Of a stretch of 64,000 nucleotides of DNA, positions 1 through 12,843 are shown piece after piece. Source of the DNA: Aedes albopictus (taxonomy: Eukaryota; Arthropoda; Insecta; Diptera; Culicidae); contig NC_085137.1 in assembly GCF_035046485.1 (NCBI RefSeq), positions 477,921,396 to 477,985,395 of the forward strand. The letters run 5' to 3'. The position numbers and the translations under genes were made by a program. The notes beneath the pieces were generated by a model. The model searched no databases and had not been told where the DNA came from. It saw only the letters and a program-made list of their open reading frames with translations. Positions within the stretch are counted from its first letter, which is position 1; each line of letters opens with the position of its first letter.

Positions 1-230
1 CGCGTTATCGAGCTCCACGAGTCTGAAAACCACATATCCGATCCAAATTGCGACATGCAAATATAATTTCTCACATTTCGTACCTTCCATAGCCCGTAGG
101 GTCTAGCTGCAACGATCGATTTTCCAAACTACCAAGAAATATGATCAATAGTTGAATGATCTCTTGGTAAAGTCCTGGTATGACTAGGAAAAGTACAGTA
201 TTTTGAACAACAACAATAGGGTATTTAAAC
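1..230. other. No gene seen
   Basis: AT-rich sequence up to the MITE at 231. I see no coding signal or complete repeat in it. Confidence 0.5.
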
Positions 231-501
231 CACCGACGAACCGACGTGACAGCTAGAACAAATAAATTCAAATTTGTTGTCCGCGACGCCATGATGAAAA
301 ATAGCCGAACACTATCGCCACCTCTATAACGGCTCGCGATGATTTGATAGCTCGACACCAAACCCCCGTGTGTTCATATAGGAAACGGTTCGCGTCTGTG
401 CTGATTTGACAGAAGCGATCGCTCACTTCGCTGGTCGACCGTTAAATTAGGGGGGGGGGGGGGCAGTTTTGGATCGCCACTGTCACGTCGGTTCGTCGGT
501 G
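231..501 (-). mobile_element. MITE with 22-bp TIRs and 7-bp TSD, copy 1
   Basis: The element starts CACCGACGAACCGACGTGAC and ends with its reverse complement at 480-501, giving perfect 22-bp terminal inverted repeats. The flanks TTTAAAC at 224-230 and at 502-508 form a 7-bp target duplication. A G-tract lies at about 448-463. A second copy in the opposite orientation is at 44840-45104. There is no coding capacity, so this is a non-autonomous DNA transposon. The superfamily is not certain; a 7-8 bp duplication would fit hAT or a similar group. Confidence 0.75.
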
Positions 502-1130
502 TTTAAACACTGTCAAAAGTACGACTCCATCAAGGCGTAGCATTGGTAAAGTTCACTTTTTTCACTGCTCCATAGAAATACAAACGAGCCATTTCTGTAC
601 AGTAAAGTAAATTCTCTTCCAGATGCGTCTACAACACATTATACGATCAAATAGAGGAGCTTTAATCCGATGAATGTCAGCATGGGCATCAAGAATGATG
701 ATATTAAAAGCCATTGTCAAAAGAAAATAACAACCACCAGGGAAAAATATAAGTTAACTTTGAGGATGGAAAATTAAAATTATGATGTTAAACGATTTCG
801 GTGTCGTTACAATGAGGGAGCATTCAAATTCTTCTATAGATGTATTCCTAGATGTCATCTAATGGAATTTTGTTTTGTTGGCGTATATTTTAAATCGATT
901 ATATAATAATCGTATATTTGGGAACAAAAAACTTCAACACCCCTAAGATCTTTTTCAAGAAATGTCGCATTGCACGGTAAACTAAAATTGATCAAAATAC
1001 ATTTATTGACTTTTTCTGACAACAGGTGGTGCTGAAATATTTCGCAAACGGTGTCTCCATCTCGTTGTATGTAAAAACATGAAGTGACCTATATTGTTAA
1101 TATAGTATATTTGCTAATGGGTTTCAAGAC
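502..1130. other. No gene seen
   Basis: AT-rich non-coding sequence between two inverted-repeat elements. No ORF or motif is convincing. Confidence 0.4.
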
Positions 1131-2072
1131 AATTCAAAAATTTACGGCAATCAGGTTATCCATATCCTAGACCTCTTCATAAAAAATAAAATTTCTGGGA
1201 TTCAACCAGTCACCCCAAATCTGAATTCTAATGCTAAAACAAACTTCTGGTCAAATTTTCAGCTAAATTAGTGAAGATTTCGAGGTAAAACGGTAAAAAT
1301 GACGATACTCAAACTCTGAACCTTTGGTTTGCCAGTCCATAGCCTTACCATCTGAGCCAATCCTCACATTCTACTGTGACACATTAAACGTCGCTTTCGT
1401 TAAAGCAATGTTTGCTTGTGCCTACCTGTCACTTGAATCAATGATCAATCATCGCAATCATCAAAAAAGCAAAGCTACTATGTTTGATTATTCTGTCTGC
1501 CAACAGTTGCGTCAACCCCAGATATCGAAAAACTCAGGAAAGCTGCTACTTTTCGATTTTTGTGATTTTTTTCGTAGGTCGGATAAGAAAATGATGTATG
1601 GCAATATTGTTCAGAAGAATGTGGGTAATTATTTAATGATTTGGTACTTTTTATAAAAGTTGTGTGTTTGAATTTCGTAGAACAAAAACTGTTGAAAAAT
1701 GTAACTTTTTAGGGTACTTGCATGACTAAAAATCGAATAAATATGATCAAAACATTCTCCGATCAGCACATAATGTTCACAAAAGTTGTAAGGAATAGAA
1801 AAATCTTTCATTTACTGGCAGCCGCGATATTTTATATGGCTTCTAGCCTTCATGGGCATTTTTTAAAGGTAAAAAATGATCAAAAAACACATTTCTGACT
1901 TGAGGCACCTCGAAATCTTCACCAATTTAGCTGAAAATTTGACCAGAAGTTTGTTTCAGCATTAGAATTAAGATGTGGGGGTGACTGGCTGAATTCGAGA
2001 AATTTCATTTTTTATGAAGAGGTCCAATATCCACTTATGAATAAAATGATTGACGCAAGTTTTTGAATTCGT
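1131..2072. repeat. Foldback element with ~170-bp arms
   Basis: The left arm (about 1131-1300, with GACCTCTTCATAAAAAAT and then CAGTCACCCC) is repeated inverted at about 1900-2072 (GGGGTGACTGG and then TTTTTTATGAAGAGGTC). The arms are imperfect and the ~600-bp centre is AT-rich without a plausible gene. I read it as an old long-TIR transposon or foldback repeat. The exact ends and a target duplication could not be fixed by eye. Confidence 0.6.
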
Positions 2073-2488
2073 TAATTGAAGAAAACGGGGATAACCGTAC
2101 CAACCGTTGAATTTTTAGGGAAAGGAGTTTTATACGTTGAATCGGTGGGAGTGGCGTGGCTAAGAAAATTAATGCACAATAGGGCAGTTCAGACTTCAAA
2201 CATGTTAAAAATTCAAAGCTCCCATATGTTCATTACAATCCTACAATACAAAACTAGAGTCCTGTCAAATTTTCAGCCATTTCGGTGGTGATTTAATGGT
2301 GGCCCAAAAGCAAAATAGGTGTATATGGGAATTACTATGGAGAATTTTCGAAAAAGCTTCTCCGCGCTGTAGAGCATAACCAGAAGGATGAAGTCATAGG
2401 GTCAAAGCCAAATTAAATTCTTCAGATCTCAATGATGAATGTTGCCGAAGACCAGTTGACTGACAACTCCAATCCGCGTCCCTTCTAT
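2073..2488. other. No gene seen
   Basis: Linker between the foldback and the GAATTCC-type array. A short open frame here has no recognisable motif and is not called. Confidence 0.35.
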
Positions 2489-3713
2489 GTGCTAGAAATT
2501 CCTTCTTGAATTCCTCAAGAAATTCCTTCAGGGATTTTCCTGCGAATCTTTGAGGAAACACCAGAAATTGTTGGAGATAATTTTCTATATACTTCATTGA
2601 AGATTTCTCCATGAACTCCTTCAGGAATTTATTTATTAATTCCCTTCAGGGATTTCTGCAGACATTTCATCGGGGATTTCTACAGGAACTTCTTCAGGGA
2701 ATTCTCCAGGTACTCCTTCATGGATCTCTCCAGAAACTCTTTTAGGGATTCCTCTAGGAATTCAGTCAGAGATTTCTCCAGGAACTTCTCCAGCAAACTC
2801 ATTGGGAATTCCTTCAGGGTTTTCTCTTTGATTTTTGTGAGATTTTTCCTAGAATTTCAGGGATACCTCCAGGAATTCCTTCAGAGATTTATCTAAGAAT
2901 TGTATCAGGGATTCTTATAGGAATTCTTCTTGCATTCCTCTGAAAATTCCTTGAGCGGAATACTTTTAGGTATTTTCGCTTCAAGAGTTCCTCCGGGAAC
3001 TTCTGCAGGGATTTGTTCTCAAATACCTATAGGGATTTCTCCAGGAATTCCTAGAAAGGTTTTTCCAGGAAGTCTTCAGAAATTTCTCTTAGAATTCTGA
3101 GAGGCATTTCGCTTGGTGTTCCTAGAGGGATTTTCTCTGGAGTTTCTGTAGTGATTCCTTTAGGAACTCCTTCAGGGTTGTTCCCCAGGTATTTATTCAG
3201 GGATTCTTCCAGGCTCATGACGGCGTAGCCTTAACAACGAAATCAAGCAAGTCGACAGAAATAAGACCTGATCACAGGTCTTTCAATTCCGCCCTCTGCA
3301 GCACCGTGGGTGCTCCGGACTCAAAGTAAGTATACTTATAAGTAGTAAGCATTCCTCAAGGAACTCATTCCAGGAATTCTTCCAAGAGCTCCTTACGAGT
3401 TTCTTCATGAAGTTCATCCAGGGATTCCACTTGAAACTTCTGTAGTTCTCTAGAAGTTTCATCAGGGGTTCCTTCGGGAGTTCCTTCTGTGATTCTTCCA
3501 AGTGTTTATTGTGTGGTTTCTCTGAAGTTCCTTCAGTGATTCCTCTAGGGATTTTTTTTTTTAGGGAATCCTCCTGTACAATTTTCTGGGATTACTACAG
3601 GAGATTCTTCAGATATTTCTCCAAGGGTTTCATCAAGGACTCCTCCTGGAGTACATAGGGATTTCTCCAGCTCTTCAGGGATTTCTCCAGCAGTTTTTTC
3701 AGGGATTTCTGTT
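2489..3713. repeat. Degenerate GAATTCC-type 24-bp repeat array
   Basis: Repeats of the form TTCCTTCAGGGATTTCTCCA recur about every 24 bp. The array is diverged and interrupted by about 120 bp of non-repeat sequence at roughly 3219-3345. It is the same repeat family as the large arrays at 9.2-14.9 kb and the decayed tract at 18.6-19.3 kb. Open frames inside it come only from the period being a multiple of three. Confidence 0.7.
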
Positions 3714-3925
3714 AGTAAGCCCAGCTTTCCTGTAGCATTCGGCGTTTGAACGATGAGTTCGATCCGCTCTACCTTTTTTGCAATTCAGAAACGAACTCCG
3801 AAGCATACGGAGACGCCTTGCTAACGAAATATAGCTGTATAAACTTCCATAAATCCTCTTGCAGAATCCATAGAACGCTCTCAGTGAATAACTGTGGAAG
3901 TGCTCACAGAGCACTAAGCTGAGAA
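3714..3925. repeat. Possible retroposon tail fragment
   Basis: Contains CTGTGGAAGTGCTC then CACTAAGCTGAGAAGCA, a string I associate from memory with abundant retroposon 3' ends in Aedes genomes. No coding sequence is attached. The assignment is weak and rests on recollection rather than structure. Confidence 0.25.
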
Positions 3926-5899
3926 GCAATTGGACAGCCCCCTACTCTTCTTTTCATAATGCTTACCTGATTCGGAATTACGAGCAAAATAGACTCCTCG
4001 CAACACTCGGCAGCATCAGCCAGCAATAAACGATGGTGTGGTGGTGGAGACGCGATAAATAGACGACAAAACAAATCCGGAGGAGGGTATGATGAGGTAA
4101 CAGAAGTGGTCGGGTTCGAGTTCGAGAACACCGAACCAGGACGGGATATGGACTTGGCATTGGCGACGACTCTTTCAAGGATTTGAGGGGTCCTTGTCGT
4201 AGCAGCAACATCGGCAGTCAGAGACAATTAAGCCGCCGACCGGCTGGTTTAATTCGAGCGTGACAAGTGAGGTTTTTTTGCTTGCCTAGAACTTGATTCG
4301 GAAATTGGATCATTGTGCTGTTCTATATATCTAGTGGCGCTGCTTTTGAAAGTGAATTTCGGTTGGGTTTCCATGTGAAGAGTTGTCCTCCATTCCCGGA
4401 CCTACATTGTTCAACATACTGAATGCATAAATTTTTGTTGATCTGAAGTTGATTTCCAGATTCTTTTAAGTTTACCTTGGACGATCAAGGAGCAAGGTTT
4501 TGGAAGAATGAGCCTGGTACCTACTTGGCCTGGTAACTAGATGTTTCTTTAATGATAAATTCTCCTCGTTTATGAACTTGATTGGAGGCTCGTTCAAAGT
4601 GAAGGAGGATAACTGATAGTGGAAAGCCTTGGATCAGCATTTTAAAGTATCTTTAAACCAAACCTGACAAGGTGTGCCTTCTAGCTGGACGACTCCCGTT
4701 GGAATTAAATTCAACGTTCTTGCAGAAAATCAAAAGAATCTACAAAAACAAACCGAAAGTCATCCAGGATATAACAGAATACCATTCCCATATGATGAAG
4801 AAGCATATTAGAAAAGAAACGTTCAGCACACCCCTTCTGCATTCCACCATTCCCGCTGACTCATCCATTGACATTTTATTATACTTGATCGACAACTTCG
4901 GAACTCCAAAACAAATCTACCATCTAAAACACAACTTTAATTAGTATGACTTCCACCAGCAGCCACCTCCGGCCGGCCGCACCATCCGGCACCAATGCCA
5001 ACCGATGCGCCCCCAACCAACCGAACGCCCCGAAGTCATTTATACCGTGTGCCAAACCGGTCTTTTTCCCCCATCGCCCATCGTTGCGTTGCGTTGTCCA
5101 CGCACATCTCTGCTGACTGGCCCGACCAGCTGCCACTTGGCGGCAGATTGGTGTAGTCCCTTCTAAACTTTGGTTGTTGGTTGTTGGTAGCGCTGCGCGC
5201 TGCTGGGGGATTCCGGCTTGCCCGGCCTGGCAGAGGTGATTTTTCTGCAAACCATTGACGTCACCGATCACGATGCAACGATTAAGAAGATTGAAAAATG
5301 GTTTTGTTTGGTTGGGCTTTGCGGGGGGATTCTTCGGTCGGAGAAATGGCAGTCACATGATCGTCATGCTGTTGCGAGATGGCAAGAACAGGAATTCTTG
5401 GATGTTCATAGCACTACCGGAACCGTCATGCGCTAGATTCGGGGGATTACATAACCAGGAGTGACCGTCACGTTTCTCAATGGCGCTTAGACTTGGGCTG
5501 GTAATTCGTTGATGTGGATTTGACGAGAATATCAATTGTTCAGCCAGCGCACGTCCACTGGCCTTGCAGCTTAGATCGAAAAGTCTAGACCTCTGTGTGA
5601 TGATGCGTCGATTGGGAGGGGACAACAGCGATGGATGGGGCACGATGACTATCGGGTTTATCGAATTTACTGAATGAGGCTCATTATCATACTTTTGATG
5701 CGACGATAAAGCGACGGGAGAGCCGTTTGACTGGTAATTTATGGTTTAATGGCCAACACTTTTTTCCGACCATATGAATGCCTTTGGATGTGGTAAGTGC
5801 AACACCGAAACGATCATGTGAGGCACTGTCTAGTTCATAAATTTGCTGGTAATATTTTCTTTCTATAAATATGACGTAAAATAGGAAAAAGAGTACACT
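3926..5899. other. No supported gene
   Basis: Several open frames occur on both strands, the best being a 90-residue frame at 4672-4944 on the plus strand. None has a recognisable domain, good start context or adjoining splice signals. The stretch 4950-5250 is more GC-rich than its surroundings. I call nothing here. Confidence 0.35.
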
Positions 5900-7560
5900 T
5901 TAATTTAGTATGCCATCTCGTCGCATTACAACTTCCAGAGTGATGTTAAAGAGTAGGCAAGAGAGTTCGTCACCTTGCTGCAGTTCCTGACGAGATGAGC
6001 TGGAAAGCTTACTCGAAACTCTTACGCAGTTTTGCACACCGTCCATCGTTGCTTTGAGTAGTCTGGTCAGCTTCCCAGGAAAGCTGTTTTGTCCATGATT
6101 TGCCATATCTCTGTACGGTTGATACTGCCGTACGCCGCCTTGAAGTCGATGAACAGGCGGTGCGTTTGAACCTGGTATGCGCTGCGTTTTTGAAGGATTT
6201 GCCGCTCGATGAAGATCTGGTCCGTTGTCGAGCGGCCATCGACATAGCCCGCCTGATAACTTTCCACAAACTCATTCATTTTTGGTAAAAGACGACAAAA
6301 GGTGATCTGTGATAGCACTCTGTAGGCGAATTGTGGTCGTTCGGATGTACTCACACTTCAACTTGTCACCTTTCTTGTAGATGGGTCAAATAAGCCCTTC
6401 CTTCCACGCCTCCGGTAGCTGTTTGGTCTCCTATTAGCTATTAGCCAGTGCAGGCAGATGGCCAACTTTTACGGGCCCATTTTGATGAGTTCCACTCCGA
6501 TACCATCCTTACCAGCTGACTTATTGTTCTTGATCTGCTGGATAGCATCCATAACTTCCCTCAATGTGAAAGTTTCCTCGTTGTTGCTTCCTGCTGTATG
6601 TACGGACGTAGTCATTTCTTCCGTTAAGCTTCTGGTAGAACTTCCGTGTTTCTTGTGAACGACACAATAGTTCCATTTGTTGGCATTCCGCTTCTTCCAG
6701 GCGGCGCTTCTTTTCCCGCTGTTTCCGCATTCTTTTACATCGTTCCACGTTCTGCCGAGTCCCGTGCTGCAGCATGTCCGCCCTCGCTGTGTTTTTCTGT
6801 TCCTAGCCATCAAGCAACCGAAACTGCACTACGCTCGCGCTGAATATGACGAGCGAGATTTTTTGGTAATGTTGTACTTTTTACAACAGCACGCGGGCTG
6901 AAGAGCTAAATAATATCAAAAACTCATCGTCGAATCGTTCTGGAAGCTCCGTTCCACATACCTAACGTTTTTGAACACATCTGCGTTTTGATGGTTGCTT
7001 TTATCGTACTTCAGCATTTGTCGAAAGGGGTTTTTCGATCTCGTCCTCGTCCGGCAGAGCTGCCTCGAGATTTTGCGCGTTGATGTGGCGTTACTTCAGT
7101 CACTCCACATAATACCGAGAAGGCCGCCGGCATCGTATGTTGTTAATCATGAAAAGTTTTTGGCGCATTTTTACTATCACTAGGTAGTGGTCAGAGTCGA
7201 TGTAAGCATTAATAAGTCCTGACGTCGATAATGTCCGTCAATCAGGACCTGGTCAGTTTTAAATTTCGTCTGCTGTGATGCTCTCCCGATGTAACGCTGA
7301 ACCCGCGGTCCTTCAGTATGTCGGGTGATCCCGATGAAATGAAGGGATCTGCAGTTCCACGTACCGAGCTTCCTATCACAAGTGCTCTTTGTTCGCCTGG
7401 GTCGTTGTCGTTGGTCTCGGTTCGTATTTTTTTGTTAATTATATGGTGCTTACATCTATCGACAGCCGAACTACTTGTATTCCTCAATACATGCCAGCTG
7501 TCTACATGGTTTATCGTGCCTAGCACCAGTGTTGGTAAAAACTTAAATTCTCAAATCTCA
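5900..7560 (-). pseudogene. Decayed non-LTR retrotransposon (endonuclease + partial RT)
   Basis: Reading the minus strand, broken frames give in order: endonuclease-like text (TDQVLIDGH near 7250-7220, then IDSDHYLVIVK near 7190-7150), a linker, the RT N-terminal text KNNKSAGKDGIGVELIK (near 6520), WKEGLI/PIYKKGDK (near 6400-6365), YQAGYVDGRSTTDQIF (near 6250) and LFIDFKAAYGS (near 6150), then QGDELSCLLFN (near 5950). These are standard blocks of LINE-type endonuclease and reverse transcriptase. Frames change several times and contain stops, so it is dead. The fragment ends just before the block that should carry the catalytic (Y/F)xDD, so the 3' part is missing. I do not assign a clade. Confidence 0.8.
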
Positions 7561-7729
7561 TGGTCGTGTTGTCTCACGCGCAATTTTTGACTCGCCAAAC
7601 TCACCGCCGAAAAAAAAAACATGCATGAGTTGATTCGTGATTTCACTGATTGCTTTATTTCTTGGTGTTCTTGTTATATCCATCGAAGTTTTTAGGATAA
7701 TATGATAGAACAGAAGCAAATCATTGTAA

Positions 7730-7944
7730 GGTACACCGGGGCAAGTTGAAATGGGTGGGGCAAGATGAAACAGCGGGTTAACATGTTGTTTTCTAATGAT
7801 GATAAACAGTTTGATCGCCATAACACATAGTTTTTGATTCAAACTATCTTTTACCAAAGGAAAAACTTTCAAATTGTATTGAAATCTATTTCAAAACTTC
7901 GTATTTCATCTTGCCCCACCCGTTTCAACTTGCCCCGGTGTACC
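7730..7944. mobile_element. MITE with ~41-bp TIRs
   Basis: Begins GGTACACCGGGGCAAGTTGA at 7730 and ends with the near-perfect inverse at 7904-7944. The 130-bp centre is AT-rich. There is no coding capacity. A clear target duplication was not found, so the exact ends are uncertain. Confidence 0.65.
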
Positions 7945-9031
7945 ATATGTCTTTCAAATTGATTTGGATTCGTTTTACAAGCGAGCGAGATTTCGGCGCT
8001 TGACTCGTGAGAGCGAGATCTTGTATGAAAATCTCGCGCGTGAGAAAATGATTCAGAATCGCATGTGAATTTGCTCACGCAGGAGTGGCTCATGATTGTG
8101 CTTTGAATGTGATTTTATCAAAGCTGCCTAGCACACACAGAACAACATCCCTTTACCTACAGTTTTTCTGCCACCATATAGTATAGCAAGGTATAGTTGG
8201 TCACTTGAGGGATTGAATGATGCTGCTATTGTCTACTGTGCTCGACTCCAATAATAGATTAGATTAGTTGACAAGTAATTGGGTAGATAGTTTCGTTCTT
8301 CTTCTAAACTACGCAGTGTCTCAAAGTAAACAGAAATTATCTATTTTCCGACGTTTCGGCCTTCCTCTTGGGATCACTAATAGTTATTTATGTAACGAGC
8401 TGCAAAAAGTCGATTTTTTCAGCTCGAGTCGTACATTTATCCAACGAGGCTTGCCAAGTTGGATAAATACGAAGAGTGCTGAAAAAATCGAGTTTTGCAA
8501 CAAGTTCCATACAAAATTTTATGCAATGATTTTTTCATAATGCAACCCATTCGAGTTGCATAATGTTCATAATGCAACTCAAATGATACAACTATTTTTC
8601 ATTATGCAACTCTTTCAGTTGCATAATGAGCCAGTTCGGAAAAATTTGCCATTATGAAACCAAAATGAGTTACATAAAATGTAAATTATGATACTGAATT
8701 GCATAATGTAAATTTGTGTTACATGTCATGTAAACACACAGAGTCATGCTGAAATATATGACATATGATGGAAGTTTACATGATATTATGTGATTTTGAC
8801 ATGATATGTCACATCAACTTCTGTGATATTACACGCTCCAACCATGTGCATCATATGTCACAGAATTTTACACTCTTTTTTCGATCTATGTAGTGTCCAT
8901 GTGTGTGTCATTTACCTACAAGAGTTCTGTTTTTTTGTCATTATGTGTTTTATTCCAACGCTAAGTTCACTTACTGCTTCGGTAGGCTGTTTGGTAACTG
9001 ATATGTGTTATTCTGTAGGGTTTTAGTCACC
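7945..9031. other. No gene; small palindromes
   Basis: AT-rich sequence. It holds the palindrome at 8398-8508, a run of repeated ATAATGCAAC / GTTGCATAAT words at about 8538-8700, and repeated TGTCATAT-type words to about 8870. No coding signal. Confidence 0.4.
8398..8508. repeat. Imperfect ~110-bp palindrome
   Basis: TGCAAAAAGTCGATTTTTTC near 8401 and TTTATCCAACGAGGC near 8437 are matched inverted by CCAAGTTGGATAAA near 8454 and GAAAAAATCGAGTTTTGCA near 8481. The arms nearly meet in the centre. It looks like a very short foldback or a MITE relic. Confidence 0.55.
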
Positions 9032-9199
9032 GTCCAATGCAAAGGCGTAGCCAGCTTTTCGGCCAGAGGGGAGCGAGCACCCTTAAACTGAAAACCACTT
9101 TGCAGTAACAAGGAGCTCAAATACTTCATCATTTAAAAAAAATAAAAGTGAAGTATGAAATATGAGTGATTAACAGGAATGGTTCAATGGAAGAATCAT

Positions 9200-12100
9200 A
9201 CATGATTATAATCCTGAGGAATTCCTCAAGATATTGCTTCAGGATTTTCTTAACAAATGCCATCATGAATTAGAATTTATCCAGCAGTTTCTCCAGAAAT
9301 TTCTTTAATATTTTTCCAGGTTATTTTAATGTAGATATTCCAGAAGAAATTACCTTCGGAAAACTTGCAGTAATTCCGTTGGGAATACTTTCAGAAATTG
9401 CTTCAATAATTCCTCCAGAAGTTTTATTACGAATTTCACCATGCATTCTTTTGAGAATTTCCCCAGTAATTCTTTACAAATATTATTCTTAATTCCACCA
9501 GAAATCCGTTTGAGAAGCTCCAGAAAATATGTTAAGAAATTCTCCGGGAATTCTTTCAAAAATTCCAATCAAACTAAGATTCCTTTCCTTGAGGAATACC
9601 CTAAGTAATTTTTGGAGAAATTTCTTCGAAAAATCCTTTAATGAATTCCTTCGGAATTACGGGAAAAAATTCTTTGAAAATTTCTAAAGGAATTCCTTCG
9701 GAAATTCCTGGAGGAATATCATTCGGAATGCATTCGGAAATTTTTAAAGGAATAAATTAAAAATAATTTCAGGAATTTATTTCGAAAATCCATGAGGAAT
9801 TCCACCTGAAATTCCTTGACAAATTCTTCATAAATTTCATGAGGAATTCTTTCATTTCTAATGCTCCTTGAGAAATTCCATAAGACATTCCTTCGAGAGT
9901 TCTTCTACGATTCCCTTTAGAAGATTCTTCGGGAATTCCTTGAGGAATTTCTTTGAAATAGATTTAGAATATTCCTTGAGGAACTCCTTCGGAGTTTTCG
10001 TGAGGAATTCTTCCGAAAATTCCTTGAGGAATGCCTTCAAAAATTCTTGGAGGAATTCATCCGGAAATTTCTGTGAGAATTCCTTCCCAAATCCCTGAAG
10101 CAATTCTTTCGAAAATATTGAAAAAAATCACTGAAAGTCTCTTGAGACATCCCTTCTAAAATTCCATAAGGAATTTCTTTAAAAATCTTTCAAAACTTCC
10201 TTGAAAAAATATTTCGAAAATTCCTGAATGCTTTTTGTGATTTTTTATTTCCTAGAGGAACTCATTCGGAAATTCTTTGAAGAAGTCCTTTAAAAATGCC
10301 TTGATAAGAATTCGGAAATTGTTAAAGGAGTTCGTTTGGATTTTTTTGACATATGTCTGAAATGTCTTATGGAATACCTTCGGAAATTTTGTGAGAAATC
10401 GTTTGATAAGTTCGTTGTGGATTTTTTTTTCGTTTTTTATTATAAATCTTTACGAAATTCCTCAAGGAATTCCAGCGAAAGATCCTTGAGAAGTTTCTTC
10501 GGAAATTTCTCAAGAAATTCCTTCAAAAATGTACTGCGAAACTCCTATGAAAACTTGAGAAACTTCTTCAAACATTCCTTCAGAAACACGTTTAGGGATT
10601 ATGTGAGAAAATCCTAAGGAAATTTTTTGAGGACAACCGTCAACAATTTTTGGAGGAATTCATTCGGGAATTTTTGGAGGTATTTCAAAGCAAATCCATA
10701 AGAAATTTCTTTGGAAATTCCGGGAGGGATTTCTTTGGAAATTCGTAGAGCAATTCCTTCGGAAATTCAGGAGAAAATCCTTTGAAAATTCTAGGAGAAA
10801 TTCCTTTGAAAATACCTTGAGGAATTCCTACGGAAATTCCTGGACAAGCTCCTTCGGAAACTCAAGGAGGAATTCTTCGGGAAAATCCTAGAGGAATTCT
10901 CTCGAAAATTCTTGGAGGTATTCCTTCGAGAATTCGTGAAGGATTTCCTTCGGGAATTCCTGGAGGAATTTCTTCGGAAATTCCTGGAGTAATTCCTTTG
11001 GAAATACCTGGAGAAATTCCTTCCTGAAATTTATGGAGGAATTCCTTCGGAAATTCATGGAGGAATTCCTTCAGAAAATCCTTGAGCGAATCTTTCGCAA
11101 AAGTCCTGGAGGAATTCCTTCTGAAGTTTATGGAGGAACTCCTTCGGAAATTCGTGAAGGAATTCTTGGAGAAATTCTTTCGAAAATTCCTGGTGGAATT
11201 CCATCGGACATTCACGAAAGAATTCTTTTGGAAATTCCGGCAGGAATTCCTTTGAAAATTCCAGGTGAAATTCCTTTGAAAATCCCTGGAGGAATTCCAT
11301 AGGAAATTACTGCAGGAATTCCCTCGGAAATTCCAGGAGGAATTCCTTCGGAAACAGCTGGAAGATTTCCTTCGAAAATTTCTGAAGGAATGCCTTCGGA
11401 AATTTATGAAGCAATTCCTTCGGAAATTCCAGGAGGAATTCCTTCACAAATTGCAGAAGGAATTTCTTTGAAAATTCCTGGAGGATCTCCTTCGGAAATT
11501 GCTAGAGGATCTTCTCCGGAAATTTCTGAAGTAATTCATCCGGAATTTCATGGAGGAATTTCTCAGAAAATTCCTGATTCGAAATTCGTGAATGAATTCT
11601 TTCGGAAAATTTCTGGAGCAATTCCTTCGGAAATTCATGGAGGAACTCCTTCGGAAAATGCTTTAGGATTTCCTTCGCAAAATTCCTGGAGGAATAGGGT
11701 CCTAAAATTAAAGACGAAATCTCGCTTATATTGAACAATACGATCAAGCATGGAATTCTAATCGGAATTGTACTTTACTCGAACTTGAAAAACAAAGGAA
11801 TAATGAGAAAATTCGAAATAAGTAAAATGGTAAATAGTTCTACTTTGACATTTGAGGTCAACCTTGTGTGACTGAGCTCGACATTTTTCGCACTGGGATT
11901 TCAAAAATGTTCCTATCTGACATACACGGTCAAAAAAAATCACTCAAAGTATGTGTTATAAGCTAGGGACGAGACAAAAGGTTAAAAAAATAAAAAAATT
12001 ATATTTTCAACTACGCTTAATAAAAACGTCAAAAAATGAGTAAATATGTACTCTTGAACCATATATTGTGATTTAAAACAAGAATCCCGATAGGACTTTA

Positions 12101-12843
12101 GGAGCCTATTCCTTCGGAAATTCATGGAGGAATTCTTTCGGTATTTCCTGGAGGAATTCCTATGGAAATTCCTCAAGGAATTTCTTTGGAAATTCGTGGA
12201 GGGATTCCGTCGGAAAATTTCTGGAGGGATTCCTTTGAAAATTCATGTAAGAATTCCTTCGGAAATCCTGGAGGAATTCATTCGGAAATTCGTAGAGGAA
12301 TTCCTTTGGACATTCATGGAGGAATTCCTTCGGAAATACCAGGAGGACATCTTTTAAAAATTCCAAGAGGAATTCCTTTGAAAATTCCTAGAAGAATTTC
12401 TTCGGAAATTCGTAGAGGAATCCCGTCGGAAAATTTCTGGAGGAATTCCTTCGGAAATTCATGGAGGGATTTCTTCGGACATTCATGAAGGAATTCCTTC
12501 GGAAATTTCAGGAGGAAATCCTTTGAAAATTCCAAGAGGAATTCCCTTGAAAATTCCTAGAAGAATTCCTTTGGAAATTCCTGGAGGAATTCCTCCGGAA
12601 ATTCCTAGAGTAATTCCTCCAGAAATTTGTGAAGGAATTTTTCCGAATTTTCCTGGAGGAATTTCTCCGGAAGTTCCTGGAGGATTTCCCTCCGAAATTC
12701 CTGGAGGAATTGCCACGGAAATTCCTGGAGGAATTCTCTCAGAAATACATGGAGGAATTCATTCAGAAAATCCTGAAGGAATTTCTTTCGCAAACTTCCT
12801 GGTGGAATCACATCGGAAATTCATGGAGAAATTCCTTTGGAAA
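9200..12843 (+). repeat. 24-bp repeat array, left arm
   Basis: Tandem, diverged units of about 24 bp, consensus near GGAGGAATTCCTTCGGAAAT plus TCCT. The units are most regular from about 10.9 kb onward and more decayed toward 9.2 kb. A 410-bp insertion interrupts the array at 11697-12106. Because 24 is a multiple of three, all frames stay open for long stretches and encode octapeptide repeats such as EFLQEFPK; these are not called as genes. Confidence 0.85.
11697..12106. mobile_element. 410-bp insertion at TA in the repeat array
   Basis: A non-repeat segment cuts a repeat unit and array sequence resumes on the other side. The ends GGGTCCTAAA and TTTAGGAGCC are short imperfect inverted repeats, and TA flanks both sides (11695-11696 and 12107-12108). 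This fits a Tc1/mariner-type MITE. The inside is AT-rich and non-coding. Confidence 0.5.

Noticed and set aside
2489..3713. CRISPR-like regular repeats
   Set aside because: Degenerate 24-bp tandem units without unique spacers in a eukaryotic genome; not a CRISPR array.
4924..5271. 115-residue minus-strand frame in a GC-richer patch
   Set aside because: No domain, low-complexity composition, overlapped by frames on the other strand.
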